Positions 1 through 12,056 of a stretch of DNA of 64,000 nt are shown here, piece by piece. Where the stretch lies: contig NC_077223.1 of NCBI RefSeq assembly GCF_024763615.1, forward strand, positions 3,224,001 to 3,288,000, in the 5' to 3' direction. Each line of letters begins with the position of its first letter. Positions within the stretch are counted from its first letter, which is position 1. The stretch is from Phlebotomus papatasi (lineage: Eukaryota; Arthropoda; Insecta; Diptera; Psychodidae). A program made the translations under genes and the position numbers. The notes under the pieces were generated by a model. That model did no database searches. It was not told the origin of the DNA and saw only the letters and a program-made list of their open reading frames with translations.

Positions 1-1060
1 ACGACTGATCAGGTATTCAGTATTTGCCAAATACTGGAAAAATTCTGGGGGCACAACATTTCAGGCAGGCCCGATTGATAGAGGGTTCTGTAGAACAGAA
101 GTCGGTAAACTTTAGAGTAGATTGGGGTTTAAGGCAAGGGGATGCTCTCTCCCTGACCTTCTGCAATCTCGCCCTGGAATATGCGATGAGGAGATCCTGA
201 TATAATGAGAGGTCGTACATTTATTATAAGTCCTCACAGATGTTGGCCTACGCAGATGACATCAACGCCATGGGCCGCTCCACATTCTCGGTTAAGGACA
301 CTTTCGTCGAAGTAACCACAGCAGCTTAGAGGATGGGACTCAAGGTAAGCGAAAACAAAGCGAAGTACATGGTCACTGGCGACAGAGCATCCAGTCCGTT
401 AGAACGTAACTTGGGACGAGTACAAAAATTACGGTTGTATTTAAACTTGAAGTACCGCGGATCGGTACTGATGACGGGTAATTAAGTCGAGATAGAGGTC
501 AACGAGAGACTCGCGGTAGTGAGTAGAAGTTACTTTGGATTCTTGTCGATATTTCGATCAAGGAACGTTTCTTGGTCAACAAAGATCACAATATATACAA
601 AACCATACTGAAGCCAGTCATAACGTATGGTCTGGAAACAGTACCATTGATCTTCATAGAAGAGAGAAAGCTGCTGATCCTTGAGAGATGGGTCCTACGA
701 CAAATCTACTGGCCTTCCTCATAGGAATTCCAAACAAGGATGAACCACGAACTGGAAGAGCTTTATTGCTTTATGGAGACACCGATATTTTGGCCTCAAT
801 TTAAGTGAGAACATTGAGCTGAAGTCAGTCACATTTGCCATATACCAAAAAACTGCAGAAAACTGTATGAGCGAAATCCGGAGATAACGAGGAGGACGAT
901 ATGGAGAAACATAGTGCGACGCTGACGAACGCTGGCTTTGAATCGTGTGGAATGGCGAAGTGTCGTGAGGAGGCCTTGTCTCTTAAAGGAACGGAAGTGG
1001 CTGCTTAAGTAAATAAGAAGGATTAGGACATGGAAGGTAACAGGTCTTAATCGAAAACCT
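1..1060 (+). mobile_element. Degenerate non-LTR retrotransposon (LINE) fragment, reverse-transcriptase and C-terminal part
   Basis: Conceptual translation of the + strand gives reverse-transcriptase signatures in shifting frames: GLRQGDALSLTFCNLALEY around 130-185, then LAYADDINAMGRS around 242-282 containing the catalytic YADD box, then GLKVSENKAKYMVTGD around 330-380. Further on, an ERKLLILERWVLRQIYW-like stretch near 663-710 matches the thumb/C-terminal region of insect LINE polyproteins. Stop codons and frameshifts interrupt every frame, so it cannot be expressed. The fragment is cut by the left window edge and fades by about 1060. The same family, in opposite orientation, recurs at 12057-14335. 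I place it among R1/Jockey/RTE-like LINEs but cannot name the clade. Confidence 0.85.
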
Positions 1061-1999
1061 TATTAGTGATCTTGAATTATTTTTAGTTTTATGCGTTTTC
1101 TTTATTTTTTGGAATATTACTCTTTGCATTTTTGCAGTGAAACATCATGTGTTTTTTTTTTTTGAAATGGTAACTGTGAGTATCTCCTATACTCACCTTG
1201 TCAATTTAACAATTTTGGATGAAGAAAACAAGTGCACACGATGAGATTTTTCGGGAGTGGGCTTTTTGTGGAATTTTACCCTCAAATAAATTTACGTGGT
1301 TTCCAATTGAAAAGCTTTTTTGGCAGGATTTAATTGAATTTTCAACCATGTCGAGTGATTTTGTCCCCATAGTACTAGTTTTGCGCGAATGGGCTTAAAA
1401 GTCGGTGTGGGTGGGTGTAAAAGTGGGCAAGGATGTGACGCATTTTCAACACTCTGGTCGCTTTTGGACCACAATGTTTACAGCCAGGAATCGGACCCCA
1501 GCCACCATCGTGTTTATTGTCATCCGCAGCAAAATATTTACCACACAATTTCATCTTGAATTTCGACGGGTGAGGAGAGGTGGTCAACATTGTGCTGTCG
1601 GAACATTCCACCGAAGGCATTTCCTACCAAACAATTAACCATTCAATATTGGTATTATGTATAGTTTGGGCAACATTTTCAACTGACACTGCCTGATTTT
1701 GTGTACAGACCTATTTCGATCACAAAGTTTCATTACAACAGGTTTTGGTATTCTCTATAGTTGCTACCTATTAAAGATTTAAATAGTAAAATATTGTTTC
1801 CCCTCGCGATCGTTATGATGGTTTACGTTTACAATCTCAATTTCTATAATCCCAGGTACAATTCTATTTCATCTGATATGGCATAAATTTGATAGGAGCA
1901 CCACTCTCAAAAATTGAAATTCTGAACAGAATTATTGTGTTACTAAATTTTCAATCCATTTGTGAATAGGGTGTCATACTCTGGAACGCTCTGCCCAGT
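1061..1999. other. Intergenic, nothing recognised
   Basis: AT-rich sequence with short homopolymer runs. Overlapping 60-80 aa open frames on both strands at 1292-1638 have no recognisable domain and look like chance ORFs in a locally GC-richer patch. Confidence 0.5.
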
Positions 2000-2262
2000 G
2001 AGTGAAAAAGATGATTGTCCTGACTAATGAGGCATCTACCAATTCCCCATTACCTTTCGTCGCGGTTTCACTTACATTGTTTGTCTCCAATTAGAAACTT
2101 TCCCTTGTCTCCATTTGGATTAATATGTTTCCAATAGAAGCATTTTACGCTCTCGTATTTTTCTTGTATTTAAGAAGCTTTCAAATTATATCTAGAGAAT
2201 TCTCACTAAACAGTAACATTCTAGAAGAGTCAAAGAGCGAATTTATGTAATTCTCTTAAAAA
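2000..2262 (-). repeat. Dispersed repeat, also at 49103-49310
   Basis: The reverse complement of this stretch matches 49103-49310. Shared landmarks include CTCCAATTAGAAACTTTCCC, a CGTCGCGGTTTCACTTACA-like run, and the closing segment around CTAGAAGAGTCAAAG. The second copy lies inside a larger element with TAGGGTAAAT ends in the first protease intron, so this is probably a fragment of the same transposon family. Confidence 0.7.
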
Positions 2263-2334
2263 AAAATGACCTTAATGTGATGAACTATCTGTCAAAGTGA
2301 AAGCATATGGAAATGGTTTTGAATTAGGACATTT

Positions 2335-2480
2335 ACCCTATTATTCTTCGCATAATTTCGTCATTTTCAAGATTTTGACCATTCAGGATTTTGACTTTCG
2401 GAATTTTGACGTTCGGGATCTTGGCTTTTCAGGATTTAGGCTTTTCGGGATTTTTACTTTCGGGACTTTGACCTGCATCA
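2335..2480. repeat. Degenerate ~15-bp tandem repeat (TTTCGGGATTTTGAC type)
   Basis: Successive units such as CAGGATTTTGACTTTCGG, AATTTTGACGTTCGGGAT and TTTAGGCTTTTCGGGAT repeat with a period near 15-16 bp. Related units occur at 24095-24400 on the opposite strand and at 25390-25510. An 89-residue open frame at 2297-2566 is a by-product of the repeat. Confidence 0.7.
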
Positions 2481-3872
2481 GGGTTTTTCATCTTGCTATA
2501 TATCCCAGTATCGGAGTTTTTCAAAATAAAGTAAATATTGCTTGTAAAAGGATACCATTAAACTAATTATTCTTTAATAAATCTCTTTCAGTAAGTCTCA
2601 AAATTTGGAACACTAAAAGGTCTTTTAGTGCTAATTCAATGGTTTATTAGCATTTCTGAAAAGGTACTAAAGCTATGTAAAATAGATTGTGGTTAAATGG
2701 TTATCTTGTCCGCATGGCTTTGGGTTTACCACCTGCTGTGCCGTTTGATATTCTATTGACTTTGTTATGAACGAGTTGGTCGCATTTATTGGGTGTTCTT
2801 CTTAAACACAAACCGTCTCCAGTAAAATAGATTTTATCCCCATCCAGTTTCATTTCAATTTGCCATCCGAGGGATGTAAAATGTCTATGATACCTTTTCC
2901 TTGTTTCAGCCGCAAGGCCTAGAAAGTGGGAGGATTGGAAAAGTGAGACTGAAACAGGGCGTGAAATGGGGCTTTTGGAAAAAGGGGTGAATGATGCTTT
3001 ATAGCAATTTTGGGTGAGTAAATTGTTCACCCTCCGGATGTTTTTGCAAGACAGAAAATTATCCGGAAATCGGCAGATAAATCAGACACAATCGAGGGAC
3101 AAACATTCAACCATAAATCCATATCAATTGAGTGGAAAACCTCCGGGCGATCTTTTATTATGATTTCATATTGAATTTTCCTTTGCTATTCTGTATCGCG
3201 TTCCCTGATCAATTTCCGAGGGCAAGTGAAAATGTCAAGAGTAGGGATTGAGAAAGGGTCGAATTTCCTCGATGGGGTATTATCGACGAATTTGCATATG
3301 TTTTAATTTTTCATGTTGAACCAACATTCAAAAGTATCAATAAATTGCCACATTTTATGAGACTGAGAAAGTCAGTTGAACTTTCTCCCTTTTTTTATTT
3401 ACTCTTTTCCTTTTCCGAAAGGACCAAATTTGAAAGCCACTCAAATAGACAATTTCGAGTATGAGACATTTTCTCATAAATCCGAAATGCAATAAATACG
3501 GAGGGAAAAAAAAGTAAAAGGACACTCTGTTCAATGAAACCTCATCCTACTTTGGACATTCTGACACAAAATTACAGTCCATAAATTTTTTTATTCTCAT
3601 AGATTTGGACTTAATAACTTCTTTCTCATTGAGTTTAACTTTCGATCCCATACTCCTACATACAAAAAAAATACATAAAAGGTTTCTGCCTCCTTTATAA
3701 CAGTGAACCCTCCATGATATTTTTCTTTTAAGTCCCTCTATGTACGATTCTCCACTTTGAAAATATTTTTTTTGAAAATCCTTAAACATCCCAATACGGT
3801 GTTAAATCTTCTAGTGAAGCAAAATTGGTCATTAGACAGAACAACTTCCTCAAAGTAACGCAGGAATTATAG
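2481..3872. other. Intergenic, no gene seen
   Basis: Unique-looking AT-rich sequence. A 109-residue frame on the minus strand (2701-3030) begins MNNLLTQNCYKASFTPFSK and shows no signal peptide, domain or splice support. I do not call it. Confidence 0.45.
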
Positions 3873-4091
3873 TAGGGGAAAGTGCTCTCCCTTTGAACGT
3901 TCATGCCTTCGAATAATGTGAATTTCGTTTGTTTTTCGTAGGAGATTTACACTAAATTATAACGGAATTATCAACAATTGATGATAAGCTAACTAATATT
4001 TAATAGAAATGAGTAAGTCTCTTAGGAAAACTGAAAGAAAATTCACATTATTCGAAGGCATGAACGATCGAAGGGAGAGCACTTTCCCCTA
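3873..4091. mobile_element. Foldback MITE, TAGGGGAAAGTGCTCTCCC family
   Basis: The left end reads TAGGGGAAAGTGCTCTCCC, continuing through CGTTCATGCCTTCGAATAAT. The right end is its inverted copy, closing with GGGAGAGCACTTTCCCCTA. Arms are about 55 bp, total about 215 bp, with TA at both edges. No transposase. Other copies: 6979-7105 (half) and 22729-23448 (interrupted). Confidence 0.85.
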
Positions 4092-4144
4092 ATTAATTAA
4101 TTTTTTCTCGATTATTATTAATCGTATCGACACACTGAGCCTAA

Positions 4145-4556
4145 TCACAAGTAGATTTTGATTCTCCAATAGTGTCTTGGATAAAAGGTAAATGGAACTC
4201 TATTTGCACAAAAAGCCGTTGAAGTTCGAAGAATTCAAATTCAATTTCGAATTTTCATACTAAATTTTCGAACAAAATGGGGAAAATTTATCAAATATCA
4301 CACTAAAAAGCTGGCAAAAGGGTTACTCAGTGATTATGGAGTAATTAAGTAATGGGACAAGAACAGCAAGCGTCGTTGTTCTGCTTTTTTCCTCACAACA
4401 ATGTGAAGACCGTCACATTTTGACACTTGAGCACTTCGAAATTCGAACAGGATGTATCATCCACCTTGCGGAATTATCAAGAAGTAAAAGAGTCTCTTTT
4501 TTGGATCTTCAAATAGATTTTCGAATTTTTCAAGATCTACTTCTGTACGGAAAGAC
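4145..4556 (-). mobile_element. ~400-bp MITE with ACAGAAGTAGAT-type ends, copy 1
   Basis: Reverse-complement copy of the repeats at 6025-6424, 6565-6968 and 45091-45484. Conserved interior landmarks are CTTGAAAAATTCGAAAATCT, GATCCAAAAAAGAGACTTTC and GAGTTCCATTTACCTTT. The ends in the best copy are inverted 12-mers (ACAGAAGTAGAT / ATCTACTTCTGT). Non-coding; the 74-residue open frame here is fortuitous. Confidence 0.8.
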
Positions 4557-4724
4557 TATTTACTATTACAATGCAATCATTACAATGTACCAGGTGTTGG
4601 AAGAATTGCTGATCGTAGATCGCCCAGGAACGCCTTCGCAGTAGTGAATGCTTCTTCCATGCTCCTGAAGTTTTTTTTAGGCAGAGACGGTGCATTTTAT
4701 TACGTTATATCATAGTGAAAATGT

Positions 4725-4860
4725 CTTTTTTTTACATTCAGTTGCTTGCACCGGGCAGGACTCGAACTCGCAGCTATGAGAGTCGAGTCAGAGATCTCAC
4801 CGCCCAAAAGCCAACGGTCTTGCCTATTGCGCCACTGTGATCTCCACCGTCGAGATCTTT
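4725..4860 (-). repeat. tRNA-derived SINE-like sequence
   Basis: On the minus strand the sequence reads CAGTGGCGCAATAGGCAAGA (box A like), and about 55 nt further GAGTTCGAGTCCTGCCCGG (box B). This is the internal RNA polymerase III promoter layout of a tRNA. The flanking arms do not pair into a convincing acceptor stem and the variable region is long, so I read it as a SINE head or tRNA pseudogene and not as a working tRNA. Confidence 0.6.
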
Positions 4861-4935
4861 TTTCTCGACGTTAACTTAAAATTAAATTCTGAAACGAATT
4901 TTACAAAAAAAGTTCATGGAATATCTCGCGCAACT

Positions 4936-5195
4936 CCACGGAGAAAAAAGAGGGTGCTATTAACATTTTTTCCTCAGAACTTTAACACTTTTTAGGTGTA
5001 AAAATATATCAACATTTTTTAATGTTAATTTTACACCTTATTAAGGATAAAATTAACATGAAAAAGGGTACCTTTAACTCCTAATACACCTAAAGAGGGT
5101 AATATAATATTTACACCGATTATGGTTCAATACTGCACGGTAAAATTAACATTTCCGGGATGTTATTTTAACTTTTTCGGATTTCTCTGTAGTGT
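4936..5195. mobile_element. CACTGAG-family MITE, copy 1
   Basis: One of six ~250-bp copies in the window (others 9366-9614, 28769-29022, 30284-30540, 34616-34870, 55740-55994). Landmarks: TTTTTAGGTGTAAAAATATA, ATGTTAATTTTACACC, a central ATTTACACCGAT, and ACTTTTTCGGATTTCTCT at the end. The terminal repeat of this copy is degraded at the left (CACGGAGAAAA). Confidence 0.9.
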
Positions 5196-5199
5196 CTAA

Positions 5200-6020
5200 A
5201 AGCTTTCTCTTGATGGAAAAATGCTCCTCGTAAAAAGAGTTAAAATCTTTGAAAAAGTTTCCTCTCAAATTCAAATTGAGATCAAAAACAGATAAAGTAA
5301 ATAAGACAATCTTCCATTACTTGAGAATTTTATACGAGTTAGGTAATAAATAGATATGGAGAAGATTAAAGTAAATGGAATTCAATCTATAGATGTAACC
5401 TTACTAAAATGTAATAGTGATAAGCAGGACTCTTGCGTGTAATCCCCATGAAATGAAGTAAACAAGTTGCTAAGTGTATTAGGATTTAAATCCTTAGAGA
5501 GATTACTGTTGTTAATAATAATTTTAGTAAGCGTACATATTGTCGTTTGGATTAAAATCTGCAAGAAAGCACGGAAGAACTTTCATTCCTATTGTAGCTC
5601 ATTTATACCAGGGTGTATCAATTCAAAATATTCTTGCGAGAGAGAAAAATCCCCCACCAAGACCTTAATCTATTCACTTAGAGCTTTTTGACTATCTTTC
5701 GGCGTATAATATTTCCACTGAAAGCTTTACGATAGAATATTTTATAAATATACAATCCGTGCTTTGCAACATTATCTGTTTTGCGTTCTAAATGGAATAT
5801 AATTTCCCGTTGAGACTTATCATGATTTTGTTTTTAATTCTGTAACACTCTTGAACATTTCTTCGAAAATTTTTAGTCTCACCTGCGATATTTTCAGGAT
5901 TAGTTAAATGTCCACTGAATGAGTGATGACACAAGTAGAGTTAATAAGTTACAGGTTGAATTACAAGTAGAAAAAGATAGTTACAATAATTCATTTATTT
6001 TATTAATGAACATATTCTTT
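5200..6020. other. Intergenic, nothing recognised
   Basis: AT-rich. Includes the phrase CTATCTTTCGGCGTATAA at about 5692, which recurs at 41868 and, inverted, near 7133, suggesting an old dispersed repeat edge. No gene. Confidence 0.4.
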
Positions 6021-6024
6021 CCGT

Positions 6025-6424
6025 ACAGAAGATCTTGAAAAATTCGAAAATCTATTTGAAGATCCAAAAAAGAGACTTTCTTACTTCTTGATTATTCCGC
6101 AAGGTGGCTGAGAAACATCCTGTTCGAATTTCGAAGTGTTCAAGTGTCTAAATGTGACGGTCTTCACATTCTTGTGAGGAAAAAAAGAGAACAACGACGT
6201 TTACTGTTCTTGCCCCAGTATTTAAACACTCCACACTCACTGAGTAATTCTTTTGCCAGCTTTTTAGTGTGATATTTGATAAATTTTCCCCACCTTGTTC
6301 GAAAATTTAGTATGAAAATTCGAAATTGAATTTGAATTCTCGAACTTCAACGGCTTTTTGTACAAATAGAGTTCCATTTACCTTTTATCCAAGACACTAT
6401 TGGAGAATTAAAATCTTCTTCTGT
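6025..6424 (+). mobile_element. ~400-bp MITE with ACAGAAGTAGAT-type ends, copy 2
   Basis: Direct-orientation copy; begins at ACAGAAGATCTTG and ends at CTTCTTCTGT. About 140 bp separate it from copy 3 in the same orientation. Confidence 0.85.
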
Positions 6425-6564
6425 TTGGACTCATTGAATCACCTCATCACTTCCTATTTGAGCTGAGACACTCCTAAGCAGCATATAAACGAGGTTATTT
6501 TGTTTCGAAACAGTTTTTTCTAGGTAAAAATACCATCCATCGTAAAGTCATTGAATCTTTCCGT

Positions 6565-6968
6565 ACAGACGTAGATCTTGAAAAATTCGAAAATCTATTT
6601 GAAGATCCAAAAAAGAGACTTTCTTACTTCTTGATAATTCCGCAAGGTGGCTGAGATACATCCTGTTCGAATTTCGAAATGCTCAAGTGTCAAAATGTGA
6701 CGATCTTCATATTGTTGTGAGGAATAAAACAGAACAACGACGCTTACTGTTTTTGTCCCATTATTTAATCACTCCATAATCACTGAGTAACCCTTTTGCC
6801 AGCTTTTTAGTGTGATATTTGATAAATTTTCCCCATCTTTTTCGAAAATTTAGTATGAAAATTCGAAATTGAATTTGAATTCTTCGGACTTCAACGACTT
6901 TTTGTGCAAATAGAGTTCCATTTACCTTTCATCCAAGACACTATTGGAGAATCAAAATCTACTTGTGA
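6565..6968 (+). mobile_element. ~400-bp MITE with ACAGAAGTAGAT-type ends, copy 3
   Basis: Direct-orientation copy close behind copy 2. Its right end (CTACTTGTGATCGG) matches the flank of copy 1 better than that of copy 2. Confidence 0.85.
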
Positions 6969-6978
6969 TCGGACCGAA

Positions 6979-7105
6979 TAGGGGAAAGTACTCTCCCTCC
7001 GAATGTTCATGCCTTCGAATAATGTGAATTTTGTTTTATTTTTCCTAAGAGATTTACACATTTTTATTAAATATCATAATTTATCATAAATTATTGATAG
7101 ATCAA
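6979..7105. mobile_element. Half of a TAGGGGAAAGT foldback MITE
   Basis: Left arm only: TAGGGGAAAGTACTCTCCCT, then TTCATGCCTTCGAATAATGT and the start of the loop. The right arm expected around 7200 is missing, so the copy was truncated. Confidence 0.8.
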
Positions 7106-8150
7106 CAAAACTTTCAAAGAGAATAAGTTATGCGCCAAAAGATAGGCAAAATTGTACCGGGGTAAAGCTCAGAGTGGAATTTATTTCGAAATAGAGGTTT
7201 CGAATCTAGGATGATTAACCAACGGATGGAGCATTTTAATTCAGAAATGGTATATTTTTCTTAAATTCTTTAGAATTTTTAAGCTTTAGATCCCACAAAA
7301 ATAAATATAACACGAAATGGTAGCCACATTATACAGATAATACATTTTTATTGAATTTAAAATTTTACTGGTGTTACAGATAGAAAATTTTTCAGAAAAA
7401 TTCAAAAAATTGCGAATTTTACGTCTTTTTTATAAAGGTTTTAGGAACTATTATCTTCGTGCAATCATTGTAAATTTTGTGGTAATAACATAACATTAGA
7501 TACTCTTTCATTTGGTAAAAGTTTTAAAATGATTGCATTTGGTTTTATACCAAAACTAAAAAAATCACTTAAGAAAAAATATACCACATTTTTGTATGGA
7601 AAATGTATGAGAATGCTCTGCCCTGTTTCGAATAGACATCCTCTGATTGAGATTCTCCTTCAAGAGGAATTTAGGCGTCTTCTATACGGGGTTTTTTCGA
7701 AATGCACTCCACTGTGCTACGCTTTTGAGTCTCGGGAAAACTCCCTTAGTGGTTGGGTTCAGAAATAATATTTTTCTACTCTCTGTTATAACTTTCCCAA
7801 GTGTGTCCTGACTAAAATAAAATGTTTGACAACCTTTTTATTTTATTTCGAAACGTTTCAAACTTCGTTCACTCGAAAAACAATCGTTTAAATTTCAAAT
7901 TCTAACATACAAATGGAAAACTTTGGAAGACAGAGATTTTATGCGCCGAGAAGTGTCCCGACCTAAAACTCAGTAGGACACTTTTATTTCAAATTGAAGG
8001 TTTCGACTCCGTTATAGGGGAAACTTTTCATTAGAAAGTGCTCTTTTGAAATAAAAATATATCACTAAGCTTTCTCTCACAGTGAAAATTGCCTGCCTAG
8101 GTCACAAAAATAACTCTTTTCGGAGGCTCAATCAGCTGTTTTTTGTTATT
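7106..8150. other. Intergenic with old dispersed-repeat traces
   Basis: Two related phrases, TTATGCGCCAAAAGATAGGC (about 7128) and TTTATGCGCCGAGAAG (about 7938), each followed by TTTATTTC and a GGTTTCGA motif. They suggest duplicated fragments of one repeat. A 79-residue frame at 7529-7768 has no recognisable domain. Confidence 0.4.
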
Positions 8151-8152
8151 GA

Positions 8153-8365
8153 TAAATTGAGACGCTCAGAGCAGAGTCTCTTTTGTATGCATTTCCCTAT
8201 TAAAACAGTCCACTTCTGCTCTGAGCATCTCAATTATAAAGTGCTGTTCGAAACAGCAAGTTCGAAACAGTTATGAATAAAATAGAAAGTCTGCTTGACT
8301 TTCTATTTCAGTCAAGACACAAGTGGGACTATTATAACACTTGACTGAGATATTTTATTCAGACA
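8153..8365. repeat. Two adjacent imperfect hairpins
   Basis: First hairpin 8153-8236: GAGACGCTCAGAGCAGAG pairs with CTTCTGCTCTGAGCATCTC. Second hairpin 8274-8365: GAATAAAATAGAAAGTC pairs loosely with TGAGATATTTTATTC around CAGTCAAGACACAAGTG. Function unknown; probably remains of small foldback elements. Confidence 0.55.
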
Positions 8366-8369
8366 CAAA

Positions 8370-9365
8370 TTCCAAAGCAAGATTTTCCAAGACTCGCCGG
8401 TGCAATTATGGGATGCATTTTCAAAATACTCTCGTTTAGAAGTAGACTTATAATACATTTATTTGATAGTTTTTTTACTTAAACTTCCCGGAGAAAATTC
8501 TATCAAGATTTCTTTTAAAATTATACAATTTCCGAAAATGTGCCATGTCTGGCTCTTACAAAGGCTGAAGCCAAATAATATCTGAGATTACCAGAGTTCT
8601 TCGTACTAAGGCAATTGATGAGCAATATACTTTTGGGAACCAAAATTGCAATTTCGAAAACTTAGTAAATCTGTTATACTACTCATATCTATTTCCTTTA
8701 GTTATTTTATAACAGATGATTCTTACAAAGTAGCTGAAAAAATGCAACAATCTGAAACTATGTGCTATCTTCACTTTTGCTTAACTTTTTTGAAAAAATT
8801 ACAAAATGGTATACAGTACGACTCCGATAGAGTAAACGATTTCAGATTTAATATCAAACTCTTAAGTTGACTTTGTTAAGGAAAAATCTCAGACAATTTT
8901 TAATGAATAAAATAGTGACTAAGGGAAGAGCACCAGCGATCGGCAGTGTTCCTCGGATCGTCAGGTTACTATCAGATTGTCGCACCAATTCAAATGAATT
9001 TTTGAAAATTATTAGCTACTTTGCACCATTTAACTCTCATAGGAATACAGTGCATTAGTTTAGATTTAATTTTTAAAACCAATTTTCCGTAATAAACCTG
9101 ATTAAATTTGTGACGATCCCAGGTACACAGTACATCGTTGCAATTACATCTATTTTTTATTAATTTATTCTTAAAATTTAAAATTCAAATGCGCGAATAT
9201 AGTTAAATGAATCACTAGTATACCGATTAGCAGACACAAAAATACCAAATAGTATTTTGAGGCTTATATTTTCAAATAAACATCGAGCATGTCTCTTAAC
9301 ATTCCGATCCGGGGTACTCTTCCCTTATATACAAAAATTAATAACTTAGAATACTGCAGATTTAT
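8370..9365. other. Intergenic, nothing recognised
   Basis: AT-rich; only short open frames (63-74 codons) without features. Confidence 0.4.
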
Positions 9366-9614
9366 ACACTGAAGAAAACGGGGGTGCGATTAACTTTTTT
9401 TCCTCGTAACTTTAACACTTTTTAGGTGTAAAAATATATCAACATTTTTCAATGTTAATTTTACACCTTTTTAAGGGTAAAATTAACATGAAAAAGGGTA
9501 GTTTTAACCCCTAATACACCTAAAAAGCATAATAGTTACACCGATTTCTGATCAATACTGCAGGGTAAAGTTAACATTTCCGGAATGTTATTTTTTTCGG
9601 ATTTCTCTCAGTGT
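9366..9614. mobile_element. CACTGAG-family MITE, copy 2
   Basis: Starts TACACTGAAGAAAACGGGG and ends TTCTCTCAGTGTA. TA flanks both ends. Same orientation as the copies at 4936 and 55740. Confidence 0.92.
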
Positions 9615-11699
9615 ATGAATCATATAAGTACGTTGACTCTATTGGAGTCGTACTGTATATTAAAGTTTTAGACTTTTATCCCTTTTTATTCTGTATTATT
9701 TAATATTTCAGACAATATTTTCGAAAATGCTTTTGGGAGCTTTTAACTAATATACTGAACTATCAATATGCAAAATATGAACCTGCCGAATTTTGTTGCA
9801 ATTTTATTCAGCCACAGTAATTATTTTCATAGTTATTTTTTCATTGCAAAATGTATGACAGTATCGTAGTATTACTGAATAACTAACAACTTTTTTGTTC
9901 CCATTATAGAGCAATTGATGTCCAGGGAAATGCCCTCAACATTGCAGTGCAAATCCGGGAATTTGTCTGTTAAATTGTTTTCCCGGGAAATATTCACGAC
10001 ATCCGCACACAAAATACACCTATAAAATGTGAAAATGTTTGCATAATTAATTTCAACAATGTTTTTGCGGATATGATTTTATTCATGTCCACAGCAGATA
10101 CAGCTTTAGTATCCATTTGGCCTCTGTTTCATCTGCAAAATATGGTTGTGTTGGCTGGTCCGAATGCTAATTCCACCATGAGTACTTGCATTAAAGTGGC
10201 CAGGAAATTTGGTTAGCAGTGGTATTTTAAAGTCTTTTCCCTGGTTTGGTACAAATATGTGGGCAATGTGCGGGATGGTTTTTTTTTTTATTCCAACCGC
10301 CAAATTAAATTGCACAGCTTAATCTCCCTCTGGTATGATATTTCTGCCCTCAATGGATGTCCACAGATAATTCCTCAAATTGACCAAAAGCTGGCATAAA
10401 TGCTTCAAACCTATATCAGCAATAAATTCTCATCATTCATGCAATTATTTCACCATGAATCCTCTTTTGCTATTATTGAGCTTTTGCTTGGCTCATACCA
10501 AAAAAACAAACTTTCCATATTTGCCATTTTCCAACCCCGATACTCATCCCTCCCACGCCAAGTGCATTAGAAAGTTTTGCACTCACTTCCCGCCGGGAAA
10601 AGTCCATCACGGGAAAAGCGTATTGGAATGTGAATGAGGAGAAATTGTGAACTATTACTTTCGACTATACACTATATACATTTCTTTATTAAACCAAAAA
10701 AAAGAACTCTTAAGAAACTTTTGGGCAGTGCAATAAGTGAAATTTTTTGAACGACTCTCTCTTGAGCAACTTCCTTCATCATTTCACATATATTTGTAAA
10801 GCCGCCAGAAAATCAATTTTAAAGTTTTTTATCCTCAGTACAAGGGTTGCCAAACAGCACGAAAAAAAACTCTACAGAGTGCTGGAACTCTTGGTTTTGC
10901 ACTTGAAAACTCAAAGAAATTGTAATAAATCTAGGGGTGGATGGGGCAATGTTATACAGCAGAATTTTTTATTAAAGCTCCGTAAGTTCAGTTAGTTTCT
11001 CTTGGTTGTTGGTATTTTTAAAATATGTTGTATATGCTTATTATAATTTTTTATTCTAAAATTTTGTTTTTTTTTTTAAATGCCTTAAGTGCGTGAAACT
11101 GCCCCATACCCATCCTATGTTTATTATTTCTTCACTCAGAAAAGGCAGCTCTAACTTTATATGGAATTTGCAAAAATACAGCTCTTGTCTGTAAGAATAT
11201 TTTAAGACCCGAATCAACTTAAACATGTTGTGCTTTGAATTAAGAGCTGTGTTCTAAAACAGAACAACTAAGAGCTGCCGTGACTTGAGTGAAACACCGT
11301 CTCACAAGATAATTACCAGTGGCTTCCAGTCAAATGGCAGACAAAATATTTTGCAGTGCAATTAATTCGCAAAGTTGTGATTGTTTTCGCGAGTTTTCTC
11401 AATAAAATTATAGTGAAAATTGTGGGGAGAACCCTCTATAAGTAGTGAAGTGTCTTGTCAATCAATCTCATTTATCCTGAACAGCAAAACTTTACTTTAG
11501 TATAAATATCAAATAATGGTAGGACGTAGCCTCGAGTTATTGACACCCTCGTAATATTAACCTAAGCTAATTTGTAGGCTGATCCTGAATAATATTATTT
11601 AAACCGTAATTGACAATGGGCATAAAGGTCCACGACTGAGACCTGTACCATCAAATATGGTACTAGGAAAGGTACTGACTTGTATTCCATGACAACCTC
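9615..11699. other. Intergenic, mostly unique sequence
   Basis: Less repetitive and locally richer in GC between about 9900 and 10640 (TTTTCCCGGGAAATATTC, CCGCCGGGAAAAG) than its surroundings. Apart from the weak small ORF listed at 10455 I see no exon. Confidence 0.4.
10455..10637 (+). CDS. Possible small secreted peptide ORF (weak)
   Basis: An ATG at 10455 opens a 60-codon frame beginning MNPLLLLLSFCLAHTKK, which resembles a short signal peptide, followed by a Pro/His-rich tail with three cysteines (CIRKFC and LEC at the end). I do not recognise a family. The frame also extends upstream without a clear boundary, no TATA box or splice site decides it, and in AT-rich DNA such ORFs are common. 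The argument for listing it is only the leucine-rich start and the locally unusual composition. It may equally be non-coding. Confidence 0.15.
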   Translation: MNPLLLLLSFCLAHTKKTNFPYLPFSNPDTHPSHAKCIRKFCTHFPPGKVHHGKSVLECE

Positions 11700-11960
11700 A
11701 AAAGTATATTTACAAAAAAAAAATATTTCGTAAAATCGTTCGTAAAAGTTCGTGAACTCCCACTGGAAATTTACGAAATGTTGGTAAATCGTATAACTCA
11801 CAAAAAGTTAGTAAAAGTTTGTACTTTTTCACAGACATTATTCGTAACTCGTTTACTTGACTACAATTTTTTGTTGTCTTACAAACATTTTTCGTAAATG
11901 TTTGTAGACTCAAAAAATTTTTGTAAAATTTTGTCATTTGTTTGTAAAGTTTTACCAGAA
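11700..11960. mobile_element. Degenerate relative of the CACAGAAAAA foldback element
   Basis: Runs of CGTAAAATCGTTCGTAAA, CACAAAAAGTTAGTAAAAG and CATTTTTCGTAAATGTTTG align with the element at 31143-31596. The ends are eroded. Confidence 0.6.
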
Positions 11961-12056
11961 AAATAAAAATGATCGAACAAATGTATGAATTGCTGAACGG
12001 CTCCCAACAGATCCTCATCCAGTCACTCGTGCAGTACACCCAGTAGAGTACACACT

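Noticed and set aside
4725..4860. Functional tRNA gene
   Set aside because: Box A and box B are present but the acceptor and variable arms do not fold; better explained as a SINE head.
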